DNA of 18,897 nucleotides from Phoronis ovalis (taxonomy: Eukaryota; Phoronida; Phoronidae). The stretch is from the NCBI GenBank assembly GCA_028565635.1, contig JAOXYB010016988.1, forward strand, positions 1 through 18,897, written 5' to 3'. The position numbers were made by a program, and so were the translations under genes. Below are positions 1 to 10,500 of this stretch, piece by piece. The notes beneath the pieces were generated by a model, which had not been told where the DNA came from, searched no databases, and worked only from the letters and a program-made list of their open reading frames with translations. The stretch's first letter is position 1; every line of letters begins with the position of its first letter.

Positions 1-508
1 TGTGTGTAGGAGTCTACCTTTAGTAACAATTTGCCAGCATAATTATAATTAGCTCTATTATAATATATATCACTTCAATTAATATTGACTAATGACAGAA
101 TAACTGATACATATTAATCATTAAAAGTGTTAAAAATAAACAATTCTCAACATAGATATAAAGTATTTGATTGAAGAGATAATGATTGGTTGATGACTGT
201 ACAGGTGATTTCATAGTTGTAGGATATAATGCTGATCCACTGTTTTGTATTTTTCAGCGTATAGATCTGAATACATGTAAGTCAAGGTGGCATAAAGCGA
301 GGAAGAAAAGTTAGTACACACCTAGCAACAGGTGAACAATATTCAACATTACTTGAGAGACATTACATCAATACCAGTTTCAACAAAAGAAATTACACAA
401 AAAAATACTTAAAAATGGAGCTTGACTCTAGCTTGGAAGACAATTTGGCATTTGGGTTTGTTTATTAGTATATAATATTGAAAACAGTTTAACAATTAAA
501 TACTAAAC
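1..508 (+). other. 5' flank of the GPCR gene, with a possible 5'-UTR splice acceptor
   Basis: No coding signal is seen here. A pyrimidine-rich run ending in cag at 255-257 (ttttgtatttttcag) could be a 3' splice site, so the GPCR may have a non-coding first exon outside the window, joined at 258. No clear TATA box can be assigned. This reading is weak and would need transcript data. Confidence 0.25.
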
Positions 509-1468
509 ATGGAAGAGAACGAAAGTGACTTTAAAAATGTGACAGCAGAAAATATTTGTACACATTGCGCAATTTATGGAATGTTAATCACAAGTGGAGT
601 AATAGCAATTATTCTTAATGGTGTTGCTTTTCTGGCAATGTTCCGTATGAAAACGAAGAATAACACGATTCGTTTGTTAGAAAGTTTAGCTATTGCTGAC
701 ATATCTTTTGCTTCGTGTCAGTTTATCAGCTCCATTCTTAAAGGAACATACTGTGCATGTTTAGGACTTGAAGTATCACAAACAGGAAAAAAAACACTGG
801 GAGAATTAACTCAAATACTTCGAATATCAGCTACCCCGATGTTGTATGCTGTTTTATTCACATTGTTAATAATGACAATAGAACGTCTATTAGCAACAAA
901 GAAACCATTCGAGTTCAAAGCTCTAGTCACGAAACAGAGAGTTCAACTGGCCTTGGGATTTTCGTGGTTAGTTGCAGTTGTAATCACAATAGCACAGTTA
1001 CTAGTTGAACGGAACAATTTATACCCCTATGTGAATTACAATGTTTTCCAAGTCATCCAAGCAGTATTGAGTATCATTATTTTCATTTTCATTTCATCAT
1101 GTTATGGAGTGATTTACATTAGAATTCGAAACCGACATATCATTTCAGGTTATATAACAACAGCTTTAATAATTTTAACATTTATTCTACTCTGGTTACC
1201 CTGTGTCACCGTCTACTTGATATTTTTCGTCTATCCAGAATTTGCGAATACGTCTGAAGGATTCGACATTTTTGTAGGGACATACTGCCTATTATCTCTG
1301 AATGCTATTTCAGATCCTATAATATATACAACTCGAAATCGAAAAGTTAGAAAGGAGCTCAACAAATTATTTGCACTTTGTGGTATTCAATTTAGGAAGA
1401 AGAAGAATGCGCAGTCTAGCATAGAAAAATCTTTGTTTCGACCAGTTACGACAGAATCGTGCCTGTGA
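509..1468 (+). CDS. Rhodopsin-like (class A) G-protein-coupled receptor, intronless, orphan
   Basis: A complete 319-residue ORF with seven hydrophobic segments, which should be a plasma-membrane receptor signalling through G proteins. Family landmarks visible: N37 in TM1 (ILNGV), LAIAD with D64 in TM2, E125-R126-L127 at the end of TM3 (E/DRY position), W153 in TM4, W229-L-P231 in TM6 (CWxP position, here LWLP), and D269-P270-IIY273 in TM7 (NPxxY position). The N-terminus has two N-glycosylation sequons (N4, N10). Helix 8 is basic and followed by C291, a plausible palmitoylation site. The start codon has A at -3 and G at +4 (aacATGG). Oddities: the TM3 position 3.25 is a threonine (T101) and the second extracellular loop has no cysteine, so the usual class A disulfide is absent; C82 and C84 lie in the first loop instead. 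The third intracellular loop is very short. The ligand cannot be inferred. Single-exon orphan receptors of this size are common in invertebrate lineage expansions. Confidence 0.88.
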   Translation: MEENESDFKNVTAENICTHCAIYGMLITSGVIAIILNGVAFLAMFRMKTKNNTIRLLESLAIADISFASCQFISSILKGTYCACLGLEVSQTGKKTLGELTQILRISATPMLYAVLFTLLIMTIERLLATKKPFEFKALVTKQRVQLALGFSWLVAVVITIAQLLVERNNLYPYVNYNVFQVIQAVLSIIIFIFISSCYGVIYIRIRNRHIISGYITTALIILTFILLWLPCVTVYLIFFVYPEFANTSEGFDIFVGTYCLLSLNAISDPIIYTTRNRKVRKELNKLFALCGIQFRKKKNAQSSIEKSLFRPVTTESCL

Positions 1469-1713
1469 TCTTGTAATTACAACAAAATTGTGTCTGTCAC
1501 CTGGTAAAGAATCAATTGTTAAAAAATATTTGTGTAGGTTATAGTTTTTTTTTGTTTAGCATTTCCGGAAAGTTATAATTGGCACTTCCATAGAAGCCAG
1601 GTCTAATTACATTTTTCTGTGCCTGCATTACTAAGAAAACAATCTTTAGAAATAAGTTCCCTTGAATAGATTTATCAAAAATTCATACACAGATGACTAA
1701 GGGTTTTAACTTG

Positions 1714-1719
1714 AATAAA
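1714..1719 (+). terminator. Candidate polyadenylation signal for the GPCR gene
   Basis: AATAAA lies about 245 bases after the GPCR stop codon on the same strand. It is the first canonical hexamer seen downstream. In AT-rich DNA the motif arises often by chance, so this is only a candidate. Confidence 0.35.
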
Positions 1720-1930
1720 TAGTGTTAGTACGGTATTCTGATACATGTAAATAGGTAAGAGAAAATTAAATGTGAATGTATATTTTATAATTCTTGATAT
1801 ACGTAATAGTACAAAAATTATTTGAATAGAAGACTCGACTACAATACTTTGGGGGCTTTAGCTCCACGTATATTCGATTAGACTTTGATCAAGGCTAACA
1901 AAACTTCCAATTCATTCAGGGAAAAGATAT

Positions 1931-2004
1931 CTCATCCATATCTCTGGAATTTTACCTCATCCATCTCACTGGATCTTTATCTCATCCATCTCACTTGAAC
2001 TTAG
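1931..2004. repeat. Imperfect tandem repeat, 25-bp unit, three copies
   Basis: Three copies of a unit starting ctcatccat begin at 1931, 1956 and 1981, a regular 25-base period. The copies differ by a few substitutions (tctctgg / ctcactgg / ctcacttg after the shared start). No coding function is apparent. Confidence 0.7.
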
Positions 2005-2331
2005 TATTTTCTTACATTTATTAAATAATGCTTATAAAACAGAGAACAAATTGTCTGAAGTTGCATAAATGTTATCCTCCTGAATTAAGTACTACCTTCT
2101 GGGCCAAATACTATAATTTGTTTACAAGTTTCTAGCTTACTGTTGATGGGTTCAAATTCTTACCACTTCTTAATTTTGTTAACAAAGGAAAGTAGGTTTC
2201 AATAGGATTGAAACAATAACACACTGAGTTGATGTATTGGAACAAATATGTCTGACAGTAACATTTAAAATCAAAGCAGCAAATTTTAAAGAATACATTC
2301 AAGCATATTATGATCACCATATTTTACGATG

Positions 2332-2418
2332 TATTCTATCTGTATTCTATCTGATTATTTGTATTCTATCTGATTATTTGTATTCTATCTGATTATTTGT
2401 ATTCTATCTGAATATTTG
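2332..2418. repeat. Tandem repeat, 19-bp unit tattctatctgattatttg
   Basis: Three perfect 19-base units occupy 2343-2361, 2362-2380 and 2381-2399. A fourth copy with one change (gaat for gatt) follows at 2400-2418, and a truncated 11-base copy precedes them at 2332-2342. The high identity suggests a young minisatellite that is probably polymorphic in length. Confidence 0.92.
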
Positions 2419-5400
2419 AAGCGCATTCCTTGCCTGCAATGATTATTGAGCATGATCCTTAATTGTTTATAACCTGATCAATTTGTTTGTAATGGTTTTT
2501 AATTGCCCTAACCAGAATGTAACTGAGAACTTTTAATCATCTGGTTATATTGTTCTTAATGATTATTAATTATCTATCTAGGAAATTCTTAAGGATACGT
2601 CCAAATGATCACAAAGCTTCGTATAAAGGTTTTTCATTTTACAAATGCTTTGGGAAATGGGTCACATGTAATAAATCTTTGTATCAAAAAAAAATTCATA
2701 CGAAACTTGGTGAAACTGCACCCTAGCCAGTATGCTGTTAAGGATGGTATGCATGACCAGTAGTTGGCAATCACTTTTGAATTTGTATGGGGAAAGTAGG
2801 TATATCCTTAACAGAAAAATATTTTACTTAAAGTATTTCTTAAAAATGTTGTTTTTTAAAGATTTTTTGATATTGTTCCAGATAAAACCATTATTGATTG
2901 CCCTCATTAAGGCATTTGTAAAATTTAAATTACCTCTACATTCAAGAAAAATGTTTTACAATTTCTGCTGGCAACTTTTAGAAATTATCCATTTTTTGAA
3001 TGTTACTTTATTACTATATTTGATGTACAACCCCTTTTTATTGATTTTTTCATTGCATTTTTTAAAAATGTTGTCAAATAAATGATGTATTTGAAGAGAC
3101 ACCCAAATTTTCAGAAGGATGTGTGGCACAATTAAATCTGCTTATGGGGTAAAATAATTTAGTGGGTTTGGTCTTTGACTAAAATAGTTAGTAAATGGTT
3201 CTTGTTTTGTGAGAAATGTGCAAAAAAAGTTTAAACTGCAATGGTGTCCATTAAAATATCTTCTGCAAGAACATCGATAATATTCCACGTAAATGCACAC
3301 TTAGGAAACCCGTTTTTTTACATTACCAAAGTATTAAATTTGGGCACAAAAAATTTTAAGTTTCGTAGGTGTAAATACTTTTACCCTATCTGATTTTTAG
3401 TTTAATTCAATACCCTGGAGGATGGTATGCATAGATGCCAAAGAATTGACTGAAGGTTTAATTGGAAGTATGTTGGCAATGTCATGCAAAATCAAATGTT
3501 ATTAGTCTCAAATTAGGTATAATTTATTACTTGCATAACATTTCCATCTGCAAATAAAATTGTTGGCAAAAAAAAATAAAGTATAATTTCCACGTTTAAA
3601 TGTATGAGGTGTTATAATGTAAAATACATTGCAATAGACATCAAAGCATCACCACATATGAACTTTTTACAGAAGCGAACAATTTGCTGATTGGTGTCAT
3701 TTCTAAAATATATCATACTAGTAATTATTAGCAATCAGAAATGTGAAGGCACTAAAACATTAATACTAACAGCAAATAAACGACATAACACAGTGTTTGC
3801 TTTTAATTAGTAAGAAGTATCATAAACGGGGGCGTGGCAAATAAAGTATATATTACTTTTATTTCATCTTGATTTAACTTTAGATACACATTGACTGCTG
3901 TGAGAGTTATTAAAATTCATGAATATGCCATTCATGTGTCAAACACTCAATATGAAATCAGACTGGAGATCACTTAATTGTCAGATCATTTTTAATTAAA
4001 ATGTGGACAAATGTTTAATATTAATACAGATTTCGAGATATGTTGAACTGTACCCCAAACTGTACACATTTAAACCTTTATTGTAACAATTAAAATAAAG
4101 AAAAAAACATATAAAAGCATATATTTTTAAAACGGAACACTCTAAACTTCAGTAATCACAAGGTTTATCTGATAACAGACTATTTCGAGGATAAATGTTT
4201 TGTTTTTTTTATTTATTTTTAAAAAATTCAGTTAAAACCTCTCCAGTTACAAATTTAAATCTTGCTGAAACGCACTCTACATAAAAATCAACAAATCTGT
4301 GTCCAGATTTTAAAAGTCTGCTTTGATCAGAAGTTATGAATTTTTAAAATTAGGTGTTAGATCAAAATTAGCAAATTGTGACCTCTAAACTTTTAGATTT
4401 CAAAATCTTTCAAACAAATCAAAATTTTAAAAATCTGAGATATAACTTCTAGATTTATATGTAAAGATAACTTGTGTGCAGTTTCAAATTTGTAGATGGA
4501 GTGGTTTTTCAGTAATATTAAATTGAATATTAAAATTTGAAATATACTTTTTTTTCTTAAAATGCCTGCTTATCAGATCATGAGAACTACTTTCAACCTT
4601 TTGTACTTTGGATTTATAAGCTTTAAAGTAGAACCTCTCCAAAAAGTAAGTCAATTACAGTGTTACAATGTATCTTGAGTCCTTAAATTAGTTATTGTAC
4701 ATGTAGTTGTAATTAGATGCTTTCAAACTATACATTAATATTACAGTCTCAAGATGTTTTGAGTCGTACATATTTTAAGCTATCTATGTGTAGCAATTAA
4801 AATAAAGAGATAGACATATAAATATGAAACTATTACCCATAATTATACTGGGAAATTGCAACCATTCTGAGCAGCATGTCCACAGTAGGCAATATATTTA
4901 ATATAATAATAATAACAAAGGATTTATACCCCCTGGAATGTAAATGTAAATTTGAGCTCATTATGTTACTTTTAGATTTTTTGGGCAATATGATATTTAA
5001 TGTTTAATTAGAGTTCGTCTAACTCGAGCAACTCAAGATGTTAATTGACAGTAGCAAACAAGATTGATTTGACACATACTGCACAGCAACACTTAAACTC
5101 TCAATTCATACTTTTAAAATTCATAAATTACCTAAAAGATTTTCCATAATTTCTAAAAGGCATTCCCTTCGATTACCTAGATTTCCAAAAACTCGCATGT
5201 TTCAGATTTTTGTAGTGGGTTAGAAATCGAACATTCAAGTTTTTCCAGGTTTTAAATAATGGCTTCTCAGCATTCATATACACTTTAAATTGCTGTATTA
5301 ATTTGATTTCTTTTTACCATAATCATAATCTTAATTGTCTTAATGGCAAATAGATTTGTCAATTTTTTTTGGGTTAATTTATTTGTGATTATATTTTGGT

Positions 5401-6727
5401 AAGTTTACCTGGATTTGGTTCAGCCTGTATAAAATTTGTGGTACAATACCATATTTGTTTTTAACTGCCTAACTTGAACATTTATTTATAAATGTCTAAC
5501 TTTATAACTTTTAGTTAGTTATTTTTAATTATGTAATAGTTTATGGGTTTATAAAGGAGGGCAGAAAAGTCTATTTTATATTTTTAATTTGGTTGCTAAA
5601 TAAATGTAGAAATAAGTTAAAAGTAAAATTGTCAATCAGTAAGATATTAACCTTGACATAATTAGTCCTTCTTTACCCTGTAGATAGCATAAGGATACAA
5701 TCGATTTTCCCATCCACCTGTATAGTAATGTATTGTTTTATAGTTAATAGCCTAACTCTTCAAGAAAAATTTTGTTCAGTCACAAATAAGATAAGTATAT
5801 CTCATGCCTACTCCCGGTTTTTCATGCAGTTTTAACCGCATAACTTTAGTGTGATCTCTAACAATAGAACCCTTGGTGGAATTCGTGAGAAATACAGAGA
5901 AAAGTGGGTGACTCGTAGCTTGGATATAATTCCGTCACTTTTTGATAAAAAAAAATTTCAAATTGTGTTTTCTCACTTTGTGCGAAAGTATAAGCACTTT
6001 CAAAAAGAAATGACCGATGGTTGCCCAGAGGCAAGAAAAGGGAAAAACATGTGACTAATTAATATGTTTGCTGGATCTATCTTCAGCATATACAATAGAG
6101 ATGATGGCTGCAATTGGTTACTTAATGCCAGACAGACTAAAGCAAACTTAGATTTTCATTTTTTGCTTGATTGCAAACATTTACACTGTGTTTTTCCTTG
6201 ATGTCTGTTTTACAGACACAGAGCGTAGGTATTAAATCCATCTTGAAATTGAAAACGATATTTTTTAATTAGAAATTGCAGTATTTTCGTTTTGATATGA
6301 TTTTTGTTTTCAAGTACATGCCCAAGAAAAAGTGATGATGTAGAAATTATGTTAAAAATGGAATCCTTCAGCAACAAAGCAGATAGCAGAATAAGCCAAC
6401 ATTCATATGAATAATGTTATTTTTTGTATATTCGTTTTGATATGATTTTTTTCTACCCACATGATTCAATTTAATAAAAATATATAATCCTATACTCCAA
6501 TCTGTATCCACACCCACACGAGTAGTATACCACTTTGCCACTAAATTTGTAATTTAAATAATACAGTTTCGTTAGACCGATTAAAAAATCTACAAATTGT
6601 ACTCTCAGACAAGCTAGTTCCATATATCTTTGGGCACTACTAAGCGAAATGTCAGGTAAAAGATATGCTAAGTTATAACAGATAATACATATAGTATTTT
6701 TTTTAAGTTATTTCTTAGTTTATCAGT

Positions 6728-6912
6728 TTAACCTTGCAGAACCCCGTGTTGCAAATATGCTACATAAAATTTAAGGACCCCCCGGCCCCCCCCCTTGATT
6801 GCTGAAAAAAAAAATAGTTGTGTACCCATTAAGACCAAGTGTTGCACGTATGCTTCACTGGCTACACTTCTACAATGTTGCATATTTGCAACACGGGGTT
6901 CTGCAAGGTTAA
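6728..6912. mobile_element. piggyBac-type miniature inverted-repeat element (MITE) with TTAA flanks
   Basis: A 177-base element (6732-6908) is bounded by TTAA at 6728-6731 and again at 6909-6912. Its ends are perfect 29-base inverted repeats, 6732-6760 against 6880-6908, beginning CCTTGCAGAACCCC and ending GGGGTTCTGCAAGG. TTAA target duplications and CCY...RGG termini are the known hallmarks of the piggyBac superfamily. The interior holds a C-run (about 6777-6794) and an A-run, and no transposase, so it would need a transposase in trans. The identical ends suggest recent insertion. The open frame across it on the minus strand is a by-product of the repeat. Confidence 0.85.
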
Positions 6913-7366
6913 ACAGCAATTAATCACCAATACTGATAAAGCTAATAAAGTTCTAGTTGCTTACAAAAAAAAAAAAAAGATATAACAGGGTTATGAATTC
7001 ATTTTGAAACATTCCAATCAGATTTCGCACGAGTCCCTACTTTTACAAAACAACATAAAATCTCAACTCTACATTCCATGGTTATCATGCAAAAGAGTCT
7101 AGAGCCAGGATTCTGATGATATTTCAGAATTTTGTTCAATAAACATCTACATATTTTTAATGTTATGTAGAAAAACAGTTTGGAAAAACATTTAAATTAC
7201 AGATATTTTCATAAAAACACACGCTATGATCCGGGAAGTTTTTCAGATCTGTTGTAGAAGAAGTTATTTACTTTCTGTGTTACTTGTCGATGGGTTGATT
7301 TTTAGTAGTATATGAACATAACTAAGCTGTTACATGAAATATTCAAAACAGTAAATGTCAACTTAC
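6913..7366. other. Intron sequence 3' of fibrocystin-L exon 15
   Basis: This stretch lies immediately downstream (in gene sense) of the exon 15 donor. It holds a poly-A run at about 6965-6978 and no recognisable exon. It belongs to the intron that starts at 7366 and continues leftwards for an unknown distance. Confidence 0.5.
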
Positions 7367-7542
7367 ACTCTGAATAACTAGCTCTTCGTTCTCTTTTTGG
7401 CTATGTCTGTGATTGGTTGTTGCTATAACAATAGTGTCACCTGGTTGCCAACTATCTTTAACAGACGTCACTAAGTGAATAGCAGTATCACCAGGGTCGA
7501 CTGTTTTTGACAACTTTGTCCAAGTAACAGGAACAGGACGTC
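7367..7542 (-). CDS. Fibrocystin-L exon 15: region just after the G8 core, last exon in the window
   Basis: The acceptor is ..TTTTCAG|GACGTC and the donor ..CAGAGT|GTAAGT. It encodes GRPVPVTWTKLSKTVD, PGDTAIHLVTS, then SWQPGDTIVIATTNHRH and SQKENEELVIQS. The GDTIVIATT.HRHSQ block is characteristic of fibrocystin-L after the first G8 domain. It ends in phase 0 with a strong donor, so the gene continues to the left, but I could not find the next exon within the window. Confidence 0.9.
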
Positions 7543-10500
7543 CTGAAAAAATATAAGGTTACCAAAAGATGATCGACAGCAAGCCATCACTTTACTTAAT
7601 TCATGCATGTAGGGAAAGATCGTGTGGTGATACAATTACCGAAAACTGAGTTCCAGTATTTTAGTGGAAGCCACTATATTATTTCCTTTTCGTCAGTATA
7701 TTAACTACAAGTAAACATATTAACAAGATTGTGTAGTATATGGTTTCCAACACAAAGTTTTTGACATGGCAGCTATTTTGGATTAAAAAATAAAAAAATA
7801 AAAAAGTAAAATGTAATGTTGATTAGGGAATTTGAAAAAAAAGGAAGAATACCAGGATTGAGCCATGGATCTATATCTTCAGCCTAACACTCTCCCAACT
7901 AATATATTTCTCCTACAATGTTATTCATCACATTAGTCTCAGTATATTGTAATGTAACTGCAATGGAGTTTTGTCAGGTGTCTTATCTTCTCGTTTCGAT
8001 TCCTTAATTCTACATACTATGACTGCAGCATATGGAGCTTGGAGTACATAGTTATAAAAAAACATGACTGCAGTATATCACAATACTTCCATTTGCTGGT
8101 TTCCGTCGTCACACAGTAGCGCGCAATTCGCTGCTTTCTGTTGTTACTTGGTAAGCGTAATCATTATGCAAACAGAAAGTGGTGACGCCACCATGTGGTA
8201 CCCTTATTTGATGTGACATATAGTTGGTTATGGTAGGATCAAACTAGGAAATTGCCATTTCTAACAATGCTTTGTGCGGTCCAGTATCAACTATCCTTAC
8301 CAATGCAACTACAGGGATTCCCACGTTAAAGATTGTGAGATGATCACAATGCCTGGCACAACAATATATTATATCTCATCACCTCCAAGGCAAGTCAGAA
8401 CTTACCATGCAGTTCCAAAGCACCATGTCTGACACCCATAACTTTAGCACCATAGATTGGTAGTTCTTTTGACCTAACATGGCCATGAAGTTCAATTGTT
8501 GCTTTATGTTTGAAAGGTTCCTTCTCTGTTCCCACTTGCAGTAGCCCTCCATCAGTGATCAGAATATACTCTGATTTCAGTGTCACATCCTTTTCATCAA
8601 AAATTACCTTGCCACCTTAGAAATATAAAAACATAAGTGTCTAGACACAGTGCACCAGTAGAAAATGACATATTATTAAAAATTAAAATAAATGGCAGAA
8701 GAATTAAATTATAATACTTTTTGATTCATGTTACTGCAGAAAAAATTGATCAACAGATAATTTAAATAGAATTTTTCTGGAATTTAAAGGACAGGCAAAA
8801 AATGAGAACGTCTCATTTATATATCCTCCATCTTTAGAACTCTTACCTTGGATGAGAAGCATTTTTAAAACAGGAGTGTCTGTATCCAATAGAATAGTCT
8901 GTTGAGCAGGAATGACAATGAAGTCACCAGCTTTAGGTAAGCCCTTGCCACCCCAAGAGAAGGTTGAAGACCACACATCAACATAGTAAAACTCAGCACT
9001 CTCCTAAACAAGTGAGTGCAGTAAATTCAGCAACCATGGTGAATAAGAGCTAATCAAAACAATTGATACAAGGAGACAAATCTGAGGTAACAGCACGAAA
9101 TGACATTTTGAGGTAGGTGACTACACAGGCAAATTATTTTTTGTCTTTATAACCATGATGAAACATTTTGATAATGTGCAGATAATGTCTAAGAACAGCA
9201 AAAAAATACCTGAATGGCATGACCATTGCCTGTATCAACAACAACTTTTGTTCTTTCAGATTGTCGGTGAGCATGAGTAGTGCAAACAATATTTGTACCT
9301 GATTCAGATACAATGTCACATTCAGTACCACCAATCAGAACTTTGTTTCCACTGGCACTAATAAAACAAAGAAGTTAGTTAGACAGGATAATCAGAAGAA
9401 AATTTAAGTGAATTCTATATTTTTAATGCAATTTTAATTACTTGCATTTGTTTTATTTGCCTGTTGGACCAGTGTGGTAAAAACAAAATACACATCAAAA
9501 ACTAAGCTTAAAAAGCTTAGACACTCAACTTTAGAAATACCATTATTAATAACTCTGGTTTCTAGTACATTCAATGATTACTTTAAAGTTAAAACCCTGG
9601 CAAGGATCTGATCCATCTGACTGTGTAAAAGAATCTTTTTATGGAAACTGAATACTAGATTGATACTGTTTTTGTATGCGACTTTCTATATAACATTTTT
9701 TAGTGGATTCATTGAAATTCCACCAAACAGCTTACCCAAAATTAGAACCAGTTATAGTGACTTTGGTCCCACCAGCTGTTCCTCCTCTAGTTGGAGATAC
9801 TTCTGTTATTGTGCCAGTTAATGCGTCCTGGTACTGAAATCCTGAAGTTGTAAGGGTGAAATGACCTGTTGGCAGCTTCACAACCACATCACATTCCTTT
9901 GTACCAGAACCTGAAAACAACGCATGGAAAAAATTATCACAAAATTAGTATATAATTATATGAAATGGTTACTGAAAACATGCCTAATAGTACACAATTA
10001 TATAAAGTAATATGGAAAGCTCTCACTTGTTGACATATGAACATTTGTGATACCTAATAAAAGTAATTTGAACTTTAATTTTAAGGAAAAGTATAATTAA
10101 CATACTTTTAAAACATTTAAAGAAGCCCTAATTTCAAGGTACACAATTTCATATAATCAGAAAAGAATAATGTCCTTTTACATATTTTAGAATGCATGAA
10201 TTTTATATACATGAGTATTCACAGCAAAAACTGAATTATAACCCTTACTGAGTTTTACTCATCAAAAATTTATGTGTCCTACCTTCGGAAGGTGGAACAA
10301 CACATTTTATTTGAGTAGATGTAGCTTCAGTGATTTTACAATCCTCATTGCATACAGTAACAACAATTGTCTGGTTTCGTTCAAAACCTGAACCAGTAAG
10401 CGTAAGTTCCAAACCACCTCCAAAACTGCCTTTAATATAAGAAATTCCAATATTAAAATATCATTATTTGTTGGCATATTTTTTATCCAGTGCACATGTC

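Larger units (their letters stand above)
1469..6727. other. Long AT-rich stretch without a convincing gene
   Basis: Apart from the two tandem arrays, I see no exon-like segment here. Open frames are short, AT-biased and lack family motifs. Small structures include an 11-base inverted repeat (2735-2745 against 2804-2814) bracketing about 60 bases, the phrase ggatggtatgcat at both 2743 and about 3420, and an exact 20-base direct repeat (6286-6305 and 6431-6450). The stretch may be largely the next intron of the minus-strand fibrocystin-L gene, or intergenic DNA plus decayed dispersed repeats. Short exons could have been missed by eye. Confidence 0.4.

Noticed and set aside
2732-3085. Plus-strand open frame of 117 codons, rich in Phe/Leu/Lys
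   Set aside because: The composition is what AT-rich DNA gives by chance; no motif, no splice context, and it begins inside a small inverted-repeat area.
5851-6054. Plus-strand open frame of 67 codons, Lys/Arg-rich (VTRSLDIIPSLFDKKK...)
   Set aside because: It starts with GTG, its only support is open length, there is no family motif, and TAA lies just upstream in frame. A decayed exon is possible but unsupported.
6728-6919. Minus-strand open frame of 63 codons
   Set aside because: It spans the inverted-repeat element end to end and translates the TIRs and the C-run, so it is not a gene.
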